Both the position numbers and the translations under genes were made by a program. The notes under the pieces are model-generated. The model was given only the letters and a program-made list of their open reading frames with translations, searched no databases and had not been told where the DNA came from. From Candidatus Kuenenia hertensis (GTDB lineage Bacteria > Planctomycetota > Brocadiia > Brocadiales > Brocadiaceae): a stretch of 64,000 bases of DNA. The stretch spans positions 124,001 through 188,000 of the forward strand of contig SOET01000001.1 in NCBI GenBank assembly GCA_021646465.1, given 5' to 3'. Positions 1 to 8,489 of the stretch are shown here, one piece after another; positions within the stretch are counted from its first letter, which is position 1; every line of letters begins with the position of its first letter.

Positions 1-430
1 CGTATTCAGCTAAAATTGCGTCTTTTTCTTCCAAAAACCGAAAAAGAAAATGTTCGGATTCGATTTCTTTAAACTTGCCAGCGGTCTGGTATATTGTTTG
101 TACAAAATGATAAAATTCTTCCCCTTCCGGTATGATTTCAGGGGCTTTTTGAGTTTTTTTCAAAAAATTCAGAGATTCCTCATACCTTCCCTCATAAAAA
201 CGTACTTTCCCGACGAAAAAACACACATGAGGGTCATCCGGGGCTAATAAAAGCACTTTTTCTGCTGCCTTTTTCGCCTCTTCAATCTGCCATGCATTCA
301 AACATTCCTCGCCATAAACGATTTCACCCAGAATGTCAAAAAACTCATTCGTCCGGGCATTCGCAATACTTCCCCTGAAGATAAGGAACACAAATACTAT
401 CGATATAATTATTGTTGATTTTCTTTTCAT
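1..430 (-). CDS. Secreted TPR protein, N-terminal part (runs off the window)
   Basis: The minus strand is open from an ATG at 430 to the window edge, giving about 143 residues with no stop. The protein starts with a signal peptide or membrane anchor (MKRKSTIIISIVFVFLIF, then hydrophobic to about residue 26). A TPR-like stretch follows: a helix with EEAKKAAEKVLLLAPDDPH, then a second helix with YEGRYEESLNFL. The last visible part (ESEHFLFRF, then EEKDAILAEY) resembles the start of the peptidase-MA-like domain that often follows TPRs in such proteins; this is a weak resemblance. The start lies 7 bases after the stop of the upstream gene at 438, so the two are probably co-transcribed and perhaps translationally coupled. 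The C-terminus is outside the window, so no enzymatic function can be assigned. Confidence 0.75.
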   Translation of the reverse strand, partial: MKRKSTIIISIVFVFLIFRGSIANARTNEFFDILGEIVYGEECLNAWQIEEAKKAAEKVLLLAPDDPHVCFFVGKVRFYEGRYEESLNFLKKTQKAPEIIPEGEEFYHFVQTIYQTAGKFKEIESEHFLFRFLEEKDAILAEY

Positions 431-437
431 TATGATA

Positions 438-3400
438 TCAATCTACCAATCTTTGATAATAATCTTTATTTAAATCTCTGTATTTTTCTGGCAGGCCCTC
501 TTTCAACGCATCAAGAATTTCCTCTCTGAACTTTTTCGGCACTTTATATGCATCCTCTGAGGGGATTTCTACCTTCTCAGAAGTAGAGGCAACCTGCCCC
601 TCTTCCATCCTGCCGCGGAAAGGCATAGGCATCCCTTCTCCCATCATTCCCTGTTTTATGTGTTCTTTTGCCTGCTGCACTCCTTTTTTTGCCTCAGCAA
701 GACGATACAACGATTCTCTTTCCTCAATAACAGCGCCGGGAACATCCTGGCCTTCCAGACGTTCCTTCGCACCTGACATGGAATTTGAAGCCATCTCAAG
801 TTGCCTGTTTGCTTCTTCATCCATAAATGGCGTCTGGTGAGAAAGCTGGTCTAACATTTCCATGATTTCATCTGCTTCATTTTTATACTCTCCCTGTTTC
901 TCGGCATACTGTTTCAATCTTTCCTGGTCTTCCTGATTCATACTGGCAACACGGTGTTCATCGAGAAACTTTGCCATCGATTCAAGGTCACGGGCTATCT
1001 CCTGGCTTTGCTTTGCTGCATCTTCAATCTGTTGTGTTGTTTTTTGCTCTTCCTCCGGCAGTAATTCTTTCCCCTCTTGCTTTTTCATTTCAAGAGAATC
1101 CTGCATACGGTTGTTCCAGTGGTTTGTGTTTTGTGCAACTTCCCGCGCCAATTCTAATGATTCGTTAATATCTTTCCCTTTCAGCATTTCTTCAAGATGC
1201 GAAAGGGCTTCTTCCGTCTGAGGTAATTCCTTATCGATATAAAGGAAATCCCTTAGCAGGGGGTCTCTGTTAATCTCCCGGTTCAGCTCCGCATTTTTTC
1301 TTGTCAGTTCTGACAATTTACCTGCGTCTTCCTTTGATAGCTCTGATGTATCATCCCTTCCAAACAACTCACTAAACTGGTTCAGTGGCATTGGCGTTAC
1401 TCTTTGTTCTGAAAACTGTCGCAGTTGCTGTTTTGTTTGAAGATATTCCTGCAGCAATTCATTTTTTGCCAGATATTCTTTTGTCGCTGCAATGTCCCGT
1501 TTCACCTCTTCTATCCTCTTTTCCTGTTTTTCGAAAAACGACTGCAATGTTTCGTTCATTGATTCTGAAGCACGTTCCTGAATATCTTTCTTCAAATCTT
1601 CTGTTTTCTCTGCAAGTGTTCTTTGCTTATTTTCCAGTTCTGACATGGAATCCAGCGCCTTATCCATCTTTTTCAGTGTATCAGAATAAAATGAATCCGT
1701 CAGTTCCTGTGAACTGGAATTCATCTGGTCCATCATCCTTTGTAAAGAAGAAAGCATCCTTTTTGCCGCCTGCAACGCAGTTTCGGCGTCTCCGTTTTTA
1801 AGAGCGTTTTTCATCTCATTTAAATCTTTCATAATATCATCCTGTTCTATTCCCTTCATTGCGTCTGCGTTCAGGAATTCATCCATATGCTCACTCTGTG
1901 CCATTTGCATGAGTTTCATCATCATTTGCTGAATCATGTTTTCAATATTCTTCAGTTCGGCAAGCGCTTTTTCACTCAATTCCATGTCCCCTGTTTCGCG
2001 CAGTTGATCAAGTAATTTTTCAAGAGTATTTTGGGACTGAATCAAGTCTTTTCCTGCATCAATTACTTCATCCAGTTTCTGCTTTTGTATCATTTCATTC
2101 AGGAACATAATCATATCTTCCACTTCAGTTACTTCCGCATCCTGTAATATCTGTAGTTCCGCCAACATTGTCAGAGGCACATTATCATCCGCTATGGCAA
2201 GCATCGATTTTTGTATAGTCCTTTGTTTTAGTTCCGTTACATCGCGGAACTTTTTCCTTAAATTTTCCAGCGAATAATAAACGCTATAATTTGCAACGGT
2301 ATCATCCTGCATGCCAACCAAAATGTCGGTAAAGAGGCGGTTGATCACATCCGCACGCTCTTTGACAATATCCTGCCTCATCAGCAAATATTCTTTTGAC
2401 GAGCATCTTTCATCATCAATCCTGTTCACAAGGTCGTCGGACAACAATCTCAACGCTTCTTTCACAAGTAATTCCTGCAATTGAATCAATTCCTGGTGTT
2501 TCTTTCTGGAACTATAAATCTCCAGATAATATGTTTTCGACCTGCCGGTTTTTGGCCCTGATATCGTATCGTTATCTTTTGCTTCCAGATAGTACGCAAC
2601 CTTATCGTCAGGCCGCAGGTTCAATTCGCTCAACGACCATTTATATGCTCCGTTGTACAGTATTTGTCTTTTACTGAAACGGGACAAAGCCCTTGCGTTC
2701 TTTTCATTTCCTACTTCGTATACAAGAGAAATCTCTGTCAACCCATAGTCATCTTTTGCATTATATTGAAGATTTACCGCATCTTTTTCATTTACCACCA
2801 AATCCTTAGCCGGTGCGTTAATGGACACCCCGGGCGGGTGGTCTGGAATAACTTCAACGGTATGCAATGCCTGATCCCTCGTGATATTCCCTCTTTCATC
2901 CGTTAACTCAAAACAATAAGACCCATTGTCCAGCAATGGCAATACGCCGCTCATGGTCTTTTTGTTTTCAATCGTCAATGGAATTACCGAGGATTCGTTA
3001 AAAATGATTTTTGCTGATGCCAGGGGACGATCACTCGTCGCACTGATTTGCGCTTCACTCCCTTTCAATGCTTTTACATCGCCGCTTGTGTTGTAGATTG
3101 TTTTCTTCTCCAATCCGGAATAGAGAGGATACCGATAACTCACGGTAATATCGGCTATAACAGGTGTACTGACTCCTGCAAATTGATCTCCGATGATTTT
3201 ACTCCTGTCGCTAAGATAGCTAAAGAAAAGAGGTATGTTTTTATCCAGAGAAGAACGATGAAATGCGTACACTCCTCCAAAAAGAAGCACGGTAAAAATA
3301 AGGATTGCATTGCCGAGGAAGAGAAATTTTTTGTCAACCACAGATTGAATGTCCAGTTGTTTCAACTTTTGCGAGGTATTCTCTACAAGCATGGAAACCA

Positions 3401-3857
3401 TCTGGCCGGAATATTTTATCTTTTTTGCATCCTTCCTTCCTTTCGATAATTGCAAAGAGCTGATAAGCGAATTATTTAAAGAGGGGTATTTTTGTTCTAT
3501 CAGCAGCGCGATCTTTTCTTTATTTAATACCGAAAGTAACGGCTTCAAAATTACCTTATAAAAAACGGTGCATAGCAGAGCAAGGCAAAGCAGATAAAAT
3601 GCTCCAAGGCCTCCGGGGAAACGCAAGAGGGTGGTAACAGTAAATGCCCCGATTATCGTCAGGAAGATTCCCAGTGAAAGTACTATGCCAATGCCCCCGA
3701 ACAATCTATTCACAATGGCTTGCTTGCATACGATGCGCAACGATCTGTTTATTATGCTCTCACTGCTTTGAGACTTCGCGTCCCTGAAGTTCATCAGTTT
3801 GACAATATCAATCAGATTGATGAGCAGGTTATTTGTTTTCAATAATAATTTCTTCAT
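438..3857 (-). CDS. Large membrane-anchored coiled-coil protein, DUF4175-like
   Basis: A 1139-residue protein. Hydrophobic segments lie at about residues 52-73, 84-103 and 177-199, with a short loop (SLNNSLISSLQLSKG) between the second and third. Residues 220-460 look beta-rich and Ig-like, probably on the outer side of the membrane. From about 470 to the end it is almost entirely charged helix and coiled coil rich in E, K, Q and M. This layout (paired N-terminal helices, third helix, long Gln/Glu-rich helical tail) matches DUF4175-type proteins found in planctomycetes and alphaproteobacteria, often near MoxR/BatA-type genes. The family has no established biochemical function. It is divergent from ruvC (172-bp gap) and 7 bp upstream of the TPR gene. 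The family call rests on layout only. Confidence 0.7.
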   Translation of the reverse strand: MKKLLLKTNNLLINLIDIVKLMNFRDAKSQSSESIINRSLRIVCKQAIVNRLFGGIGIVLSLGIFLTIIGAFTVTTLLRFPGGLGAFYLLCLALLCTVFYKVILKPLLSVLNKEKIALLIEQKYPSLNNSLISSLQLSKGRKDAKKIKYSGQMVSMLVENTSQKLKQLDIQSVVDKKFLFLGNAILIFTVLLFGGVYAFHRSSLDKNIPLFFSYLSDRSKIIGDQFAGVSTPVIADITVSYRYPLYSGLEKKTIYNTSGDVKALKGSEAQISATSDRPLASAKIIFNESSVIPLTIENKKTMSGVLPLLDNGSYCFELTDERGNITRDQALHTVEVIPDHPPGVSINAPAKDLVVNEKDAVNLQYNAKDDYGLTEISLVYEVGNEKNARALSRFSKRQILYNGAYKWSLSELNLRPDDKVAYYLEAKDNDTISGPKTGRSKTYYLEIYSSRKKHQELIQLQELLVKEALRLLSDDLVNRIDDERCSSKEYLLMRQDIVKERADVINRLFTDILVGMQDDTVANYSVYYSLENLRKKFRDVTELKQRTIQKSMLAIADDNVPLTMLAELQILQDAEVTEVEDMIMFLNEMIQKQKLDEVIDAGKDLIQSQNTLEKLLDQLRETGDMELSEKALAELKNIENMIQQMMMKLMQMAQSEHMDEFLNADAMKGIEQDDIMKDLNEMKNALKNGDAETALQAAKRMLSSLQRMMDQMNSSSQELTDSFYSDTLKKMDKALDSMSELENKQRTLAEKTEDLKKDIQERASESMNETLQSFFEKQEKRIEEVKRDIAATKEYLAKNELLQEYLQTKQQLRQFSEQRVTPMPLNQFSELFGRDDTSELSKEDAGKLSELTRKNAELNREINRDPLLRDFLYIDKELPQTEEALSHLEEMLKGKDINESLELAREVAQNTNHWNNRMQDSLEMKKQEGKELLPEEEQKTTQQIEDAAKQSQEIARDLESMAKFLDEHRVASMNQEDQERLKQYAEKQGEYKNEADEIMEMLDQLSHQTPFMDEEANRQLEMASNSMSGAKERLEGQDVPGAVIEERESLYRLAEAKKGVQQAKEHIKQGMMGEGMPMPFRGRMEEGQVASTSEKVEIPSEDAYKVPKKFREEILDALKEGLPEKYRDLNKDYYQRLVD

Positions 3858-4029
3858 AGTATCGATGAGAATAAGTCCTTTATTTTTAGTCTTTAAACAA
3901 TATTAAGCGTATGCACGGAACGTTAAATTGTCAAACAAAAACTTATGGTTGAAAAATTGATATCTCCCGCTAAAATAATTCAGGCTGCCTCATTAAAAAA
4001 ACCTTTCAATGAATAATCAATAACGACTT

Positions 4030-4518
4030 ATGAAAATTCTCGGAATTGATCCCGGAACGCTGGTTGTCGGGTATGGCGTAATAGAAAAATCAGGTTCGGA
4101 AGTAAAAGTAATCGATTTTGGCGCCATAAAAACCGGAAAAAACCAGAATTTTCCGGAACGCCTCAAGACAATTCATACCAGGGTAACGGAATTAATCTCA
4201 ATACACAAACCCGACCAAATGGCGGTAGAAGAGGTTTTTTACAGCAAAAACTTTAAAGCCGCCATAAAAATAGGGGAAGGCAGAGGCATCATCTTTCTCT
4301 GCGCCGCAACGTCAAACATCCCCATCACCGAATATGCCGCAAGAGTGGTAAAGAAAGCGATTGTCGGAAACGGGAACGCCCATAAAGGCCAGGTGCAGGA
4401 AATGGTAAAAGTCATCCTCGGCCTGCCGGAAATCCCTCAGCCGGAAGATGCATCCGACGCCCTAGCCATCGCCATCTGCCACAGCCATAACCTGCAAACG
4501 GGGCCGTCATACTTTTGA
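4030..4518 (+). CDS. ruvC: Crossover junction endodeoxyribonuclease RuvC
   Basis: A 162-residue protein of normal RuvC length. It resolves Holliday junctions by paired cuts and works with the RuvAB branch-migration motor. The four acidic catalytic residues of the RNase H-like fold are visible: D7 in GIDPGT, E67 in AVEEVFY, and D140 and D143 in EDASDALAIA. The glycine-rich GEGRG stretch (about 82-86) and the basic VVKKAIVGNGNAHKGQV region are also typical. RuvA and RuvB genes are not adjacent. The gene is transcribed divergently from the large membrane protein and ends before a gene-free stretch. No strong Shine-Dalgarno sequence is seen, but the start is fixed by the conserved beta-strand. 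Confidence 0.95.
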   Translation: MKILGIDPGTLVVGYGVIEKSGSEVKVIDFGAIKTGKNQNFPERLKTIHTRVTELISIHKPDQMAVEEVFYSKNFKAAIKIGEGRGIIFLCAATSNIPITEYAARVVKKAIVGNGNAHKGQVQEMVKVILGLPEIPQPEDASDALAIAICHSHNLQTGPSYF

Positions 4519-4859
4519 GGAAGAAGTTAAAAGGGGGAAAGAGTTTGCATTATTCAACATGTAACTCTTACGCTCATGTTGAATAATTTCATAGTTGTCA
4601 TTTCTGCACTTGTTTTTGCCAGGATAAACTCAGGCAGGAATTCATAGAGTGGTAAAGTCTCAACCAAATCCCCCTTAGAAAGGGGGGCGGGGGGATTGTA
4701 AAAAACTTTTTTATAATTTATTTCGTGTTCTGCAAATGTTTCGCGGTTTATTTATATTAATGTGATGTCTGCGTATTTTATTGCTTCTTGGATCTTTGGA
4801 TAATTGCTGAGAAGGAAATACATACTGCCAAGGGCTTATATTTTGGTTATTCATAATTA
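4519..4859. other. Gene-free stretch between ruvC and the integrase
   Basis: 341 bp without a convincing gene. It holds a perfect 13-bp inverted repeat (4549-4561 with 4575-4587) and, at about 4666-4700, a copy of the short motif in which AAATCCCCC is followed by a run of G. Related AAATCCCC motifs recur at about 38985, 49677 and 54318. The 3' end of this stretch is the downstream side of the leftward integrase gene. Confidence 0.6.
4549..4587. repeat. Perfect 13-bp stem, possible ruvC terminator
   Basis: ATTATTCAACATG and its exact reverse complement are separated by 13 bases, beginning 31 bp after the ruvC stop. The stem is AT-rich and only a short T run follows, so intrinsic termination is possible but not strong. 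Confidence 0.4.
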
Positions 4860-6281
4860 CTAAAAATCCAGCGGGCTTTTCGCCTCTTTCGCCGTTGTAC
4901 TTTTAATACAATGTGTATAAATCATTGTTGTCTTTACATTACTATGGCCTAACAACTCCTGGATTGTACGTATATCATAATTGGCCTGTAACAGGTGCGT
5001 TGCAAAACTGTGACGGAAAGTATGAGCGGAAACGCGCTTACAAATCTGTGATTCTTTAACCGCTTGTCTTAAGGCAACTTGTACACGCGTTTCGTGGAGA
5101 TGATACCGTTTTAACTCCTTTGTATCCGGAACAGTAGTTAGTTGTTTTGCCGGGAAATACCACTGCCATGTTAACTCTTTTGCACAGTTTTTATATTTCT
5201 TTTCCATTAGATTAAACATAAAAGCCCCGTCATAATTACATAACAAATCATCTTGATGTAGTTTCTTCACACGTTCAAGATGCGCTTTTAATTCCGGTAT
5301 AATGCTTTCAGGAAGAGGAACCGTTCTATCCTTTTTCCCCTTACCATCATGAACTGTTAAAACCCCTGCATCATAATTGAAATTGTTAACCCTCAAATTC
5401 AAACATTCGAACAACCGAAGTCCACATCCATACAAAAGTTTAACAACTAAATCATAAGGGTAGGAAAGATTCTCAAGGATCAAATTAACCTCTTCACGTG
5501 ACAAAACAACAGGTATATATTGTTTCCTTTTGGCCCGAAGATTGTCTTTCTGATCTCCAAAATCTTTTTTGATAATGTTTCTATAAAAAAACAACAGCGC
5601 ATTAAATGCCTGATTTTGCGTTGAAGCAGACACATTTCGCTTAACAGCCAAATATTCCAGGAATTCCTTAACATCTGAAGGTGTTAGGGCTTGTATATCC
5701 TTATTACGTGTAAATCCCTGAAATTTCCTTAACCAGGTTGTATATGCGCTTAAGGTTTTACGAGAGTAATGTTTAACCATAATTAAATTATTGAGATCAT
5801 TAAATGCCGCATTCCATCGTTTGGCTTTTTCAAAAGCGCCATTCTTTTTTAGATTAACGGAATCAACCTGCCTTTTGGGATTGTTGCTTTGAACTGATCG
5901 TGAAGGTTTGCTTTGCTTATTTAAATGGTTATTTTCAGCTGATAAATTTATATTATAATCAGGAACATTTTCATTGACACTAATATTTAACTCATTATAC
6001 TCAAAAGCACTTTTTTTAGAATCTGGCCGTATTAAAGAATAATAGAGAGTTATTGCATACGATGCCTGCTTCTGTTGATGAGAAGATTGATGTTTCTCCT
6101 GTAACTTTCTAATAAAAAGAGGAAGGCTTTCCTTTTTTGATTCAGAGTGGTTGTATTTTTTACAAAAATCGAGATAATACCTGAGCCATTTTCTAAAGTC
6201 ATATTGCTCGTTTTTAGGAATATCCCTATTATTTAGAAGCAGATTATAATTATTGTAAATTTTCTGTGGAATTTGCAACAT
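4860..6281 (-). CDS. intI: Integron-type tyrosine recombinase (IntI-like) with N-terminal extension
   Basis: 473 residues. The catalytic set of tyrosine recombinases is complete: R289 (YGCGLRLFE), a beta-hairpin lysine near 314-317 (DGKGKKDRT), H420 and R423 ([14 protein letters not shown]), H446 (ELLGHSN) and the nucleophile Y455 (TTMIYTH). Residues about 360-398, including WQWYFP and RYHLHET, correspond to the extra segment that distinguishes integron integrases from XerC/D. The end KSPLDF also matches IntI. A SAM-like core-binding domain lies at about 157-240. Residues 1-150 are an extension absent from typical IntI of about 320-340 residues; it has its own helical block ([15 protein letters not shown]) and then a polar linker. 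The gene reads away from the cassettes, as in known integrons. It would insert and excise cassettes by recombining attI with the folded bottom strand of attC. Confidence 0.9.
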   Translation of the reverse strand: MLQIPQKIYNNYNLLLNNRDIPKNEQYDFRKWLRYYLDFCKKYNHSESKKESLPLFIRKLQEKHQSSHQQKQASYAITLYYSLIRPDSKKSAFEYNELNISVNENVPDYNINLSAENNHLNKQSKPSRSVQSNNPKRQVDSVNLKKNGAFEKAKRWNAAFNDLNNLIMVKHYSRKTLSAYTTWLRKFQGFTRNKDIQALTPSDVKEFLEYLAVKRNVSASTQNQAFNALLFFYRNIIKKDFGDQKDNLRAKRKQYIPVVLSREEVNLILENLSYPYDLVVKLLYGCGLRLFECLNLRVNNFNYDAGVLTVHDGKGKKDRTVPLPESIIPELKAHLERVKKLHQDDLLCNYDGAFMFNLMEKKYKNCAKELTWQWYFPAKQLTTVPDTKELKRYHLHETRVQVALRQAVKESQICKRVSAHTFRHSFATHLLQANYDIRTIQELLGHSNVKTTMIYTHCIKSTTAKEAKSPLDF

Positions 6282-6370
6282 AGAAAAATTTATTGCAGAA
6301 TATTGAAAAAAAATAGAAAAGTACGGTTTATTGATATCGTTCCATACACATGATAGAAGGCAAATATACC

Positions 6371-6404
6371 GCCTGATATCATTCTATATGGCACGATATC
6401 AGGC
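6371..6404. repeat. 10-bp palindromic arms in the attI region
   Basis: GCCTGATATC at 6371-6380 and its exact reverse complement at 6395-6404, with 14 bp between. The outer GATATC copies at 6333 and 6468 flank it. It could be an integrase binding site (attI sites of class 1 integrons carry extra IntI-binding repeats) or an operator for intI. The sequence alone does not decide between these. Confidence 0.55.
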
Positions 6405-6482
6405 GAAATAACACTTAATTTACCTGAAAAAGTCAAGAACTTATTTTAATTGCTAAGAGTTTCTGATGATATCGAGAAACTT

Positions 6483-6488
6483 TATAAT
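6483..6488 (+). promoter_or_regulatory. TATAAT -10-like box next to the cassette junction
   Basis: A perfect TATAAT ends 6 bp before the predicted crossover base G6494. A start site 6-7 bases downstream would make an mRNA beginning at or next to the ATG at 6497. No good -35 is present at 16-18 bp (best hexamer TTTCTG at 6460), so this is only a candidate for the cassette promoter. Confidence 0.3.
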
Positions 6489-6496
6489 AAGTTGTT

Positions 6497-7402
6497 ATGA
6501 GCAATAAGTACTTCCTCAGAATAGCTGCCCTCGGTCGATTTCCAGAGTTGGAAATCGATCAAGAACGCTTTGGGCAACTAAAAGCTTCAAGGCCAGTGTT
6601 GTCACACGCATTAGCAATAGAGGAAAAATACGAGATAATTATCAGCAACTTTCTAGAGTTAGAGCGAGAAGCAACAAATGCATCTATCTCTGAAATGGTT
6701 CGAAATCATATTGAATACAAAGATTTCTTTGATGTCCGCTTAGCTCTGAATATACGGCTAGTTAATTTGCTGACATCGGTCCGCTTATACACGGATCAGC
6801 TTTCAAGCCATTTATGCGCCTGCATCCCACAAAAAGAAAATACGAAAACTGAAGTTAAGGGACTTTTTTCAACGGAATATGATTCAAGTTTTGAATATAG
6901 GTTCATGGAGGCTTTGAGAAATTATGTTCAACACAGTGGTATTCCTGTACACCGAATTTCCACGGGAGGAAAGTGGACAAAACTCGATGATGGGTTATTA
7001 GAGTATTCCCTGTTTTTTGGCACACAGAAAAAAGAACTACTTCTGGATGGTGGCTTCAAGAAACAGGTACTTGATGAAATGCCTGATGAAGTTAATCTTA
7101 GAGCGGCTACTAGAATCTACATAGAAGCAATCAGTCGCATACACAAACAAGCAAGAGAAAAGATCGAAGAAATAGTCGATGCGTCAAGGCTTTATTTAGA
7201 TCGGGCCATTCGGGATTACATGGTAATCTACGAAAAGGAACCGATCGGTTTGTACGCGTATGAATACCAAGGCACAGAAAAAACAGATGAGGTTTTGGTT
7301 TTAACGAAATGGGATGATGTTAGACGGGAGCTAGTAAAAAGAAATAGTGAGCTTGTCAACTTGGGGAAAAGGTATGTCAGTAGCCAAGCTCATAACAAGT
7401 AG
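6497..7402 (+). CDS. Cassette 1: HEPN-like protein of unknown function
   Basis: 301 residues, largely helical, with no signal peptide. Residues 138-154 read MEALRNYVQHSGIPVHR. The R141-N142-x3-H146 spacing fits the Rx4-6H catalytic motif of HEPN ribonucleases, which act as toxins or phage-abortive effectors. A long helix with RIYIEAISRIHKQAREKIEEI follows. The ATG lies only two bases inside the cassette (crossover G6494|T6495), so any ribosome-binding site would have to come from attI; none is obvious. The coding sequence runs through the R'' core (7390-7396) and stops inside attC1. The HEPN reading is inference from one motif and fold type; otherwise the gene is unassigned. Confidence 0.7.
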   Translation: MSNKYFLRIAALGRFPELEIDQERFGQLKASRPVLSHALAIEEKYEIIISNFLELEREATNASISEMVRNHIEYKDFFDVRLALNIRLVNLLTSVRLYTDQLSSHLCACIPQKENTKTEVKGLFSTEYDSSFEYRFMEALRNYVQHSGIPVHRISTGGKWTKLDDGLLEYSLFFGTQKKELLLDGGFKKQVLDEMPDEVNLRAATRIYIEAISRIHKQAREKIEEIVDASRLYLDRAIRDYMVIYEKEPIGLYAYEYQGTEKTDEVLVLTKWDDVRRELVKRNSELVNLGKRYVSSQAHNK

Positions 7403-7474
7403 CTACAGCGGACAGCAAAAAGCGTCGCTCGTTCCTCGCTCTGCTTTTTGCTGCCCCTGAGCATGGCGTTGGGC
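7390..7474 (+). other. attC1
   Basis: 85 bp. R'' core TCATAAC at 7390-7396 and R' core GTTGGGC at 7468-7474 (fits GTTRRRY). Inner arms AGCAAAAAGC and GCTTTTTGCT form a perfect 10-bp stem. R'' is complementary to the start of cassette 1 (6494-6500). Confidence 0.85.
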
Positions 7475-7489
7475 CTAAAAGGAGAACGC

Positions 7490-8395
7490 ATGACAGCACC
7501 AATTGGAAAAGTCTTCGTTTCGCACGCAAGCAAGGACAAAGCTTTCGCTGATCGGCTTGTCGCTGATCTAGCGTCGCGGGAGATTCCAGTTTGGTACGAC
7601 AAATTTGATCTCCGCGTGGGTGACAGTGTTACTGGAGGCATAAATGAAGGTCTGTCGCAGTCGAAGTACTTTGTAATCGTTCTTTCAGAGGCTTCTGTTC
7701 TGTCACGTTGGGTTACAGAAGAACTTAACGCCGCCCTGATGCATCAAGTAGCAAAAGGAGGCACATTTCTTCTGCCAGTTCTTATCGAAGATTGTGATGT
7801 GCCACCTCTCTTGGCTCACCGTCGCTATGCTGATTTTCGTGTCAATTATGATAGTGGGTTAGCTGAATTACTAGGCGTGTGGGGAAAAGATAGAGAGGCG
7901 TCAATAGTCGCTGACAATAAGCCACTTTATCCTTGGCCTGATATTTCGAAAGAAGGCACAGACTTTATCTATTTATACTCGACTCGGTTCGATAAATTCT
8001 TTAGGTTGGATTGGGATTTGTCCGTCACCGCCAATCGAACAATAGATTATATTGTGGATACCTTAAAGCTACCGTGGAATAAGGACGTTCCTGAGTTAGG
8101 CATGAAGTGGTCATTTAGCTACAAGCTAATATTCAACGACCAAGGTATAGGATTATCAAAATCTTTATCCGAGGCTGGTGTATGCCCCGGTTCCGTTTTG
8201 AAAATGGGCATCAGTGGTACCTACGAGGATATCTGGGAAAATGAATTGAAGGAAATGTGGGATGGGTCAAAGATGTACGAAGTCATGTCTGCAATGGCAC
8301 GCGAAGCACAGCTTAAAGAAAATATTCGTAATAGAGGCCCCCTTAATTCAAACCGTTTGAGAGAACTTGCCAATGCATGTTTTTCTCACGTGTAG
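7490..8395 (+). CDS. Cassette 2: TIR-domain protein with ubiquitin-like C-terminus
   Basis: 301 residues from the ATG at 7490, chosen because AAGGAG lies just upstream and the TIR fold begins at once (KVFVSHASKDKAFADRLV). Residues 6-130 are a TIR domain, with YDKFDLRVGDS, IVLSEASVLSRW and the likely catalytic Glu at E77 in RWVTEELNAAL. Bacterial TIR domains of this kind cleave NAD+ and act as phage-defence effectors. Residues about 170-243 look like a beta-grasp ubiquitin-like domain: DWDLSVTANRTIDYIV, then KLIFNDQGIGLSKSLSEAGV, then CPGSVLKMGI. About 50 helical residues follow. The 5' end of the cassette is T7469 and attC2 follows the stop. The defence role is inferred from the domain type and from its neighbours. 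Confidence 0.85.
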   Translation: MTAPIGKVFVSHASKDKAFADRLVADLASREIPVWYDKFDLRVGDSVTGGINEGLSQSKYFVIVLSEASVLSRWVTEELNAALMHQVAKGGTFLLPVLIEDCDVPPLLAHRRYADFRVNYDSGLAELLGVWGKDREASIVADNKPLYPWPDISKEGTDFIYLYSTRFDKFFRLDWDLSVTANRTIDYIVDTLKLPWNKDVPELGMKWSFSYKLIFNDQGIGLSKSLSEAGVCPGSVLKMGISGTYEDIWENELKEMWDGSKMYEVMSAMAREAQLKENIRNRGPLNSNRLRELANACFSHV

Positions 8396-8405
8396 GAAGG
8401 CCATG

Positions 8406-8476
8406 GCCCAACAAGGCGCTCCAGCCGACCACTCAACCGCTACGCGGTTTCGCGTCGGCTGAGCTTGTCGTTATGC
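8406..8476 (+). other. attC2
   Basis: 71 bp. R'' core GCCCAAC (8406-8412) is exactly complementary to the GTTGGGC that starts cassette 2 (7468-7474). R' core is GTTATGC (8470-8476). The inner arms include CAGCCGAC and GTCGGCTG. Confidence 0.88.
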
Positions 8477-8489
8477 AAGGAAGGGAATT

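Larger units (their letters stand above)
6282..6496. other. Candidate attI and promoter region
   Basis: 215 bp between the integrase start and the first cassette gene. The crossover point is read as G6494 | T6495: the bases 6494-6500 (GTTATGA) are exactly complementary to the R'' core TCATAAC at the end of cassette 1 (7390-7396). The hexamer GATATC occurs four times here (6333, 6375, 6395, 6468). No gene is seen. Both the integrase promoter and a cassette promoter are expected here or in the 5' end of intI. Confidence 0.7.

Noticed and set aside
4860-6281. XerC/XerD or phage integrase
   Set aside because: The extra segment before the HxxR box (WQWYFP, RYHLHET), the KSPLDF end and the adjacent attC array fit integron integrases better.
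6483-6488. Full promoter for the cassette array
   Set aside because: Only the -10 box is good; no -35 hexamer at 16-18 bp resembles TTGACA, so only a weak candidate is listed.
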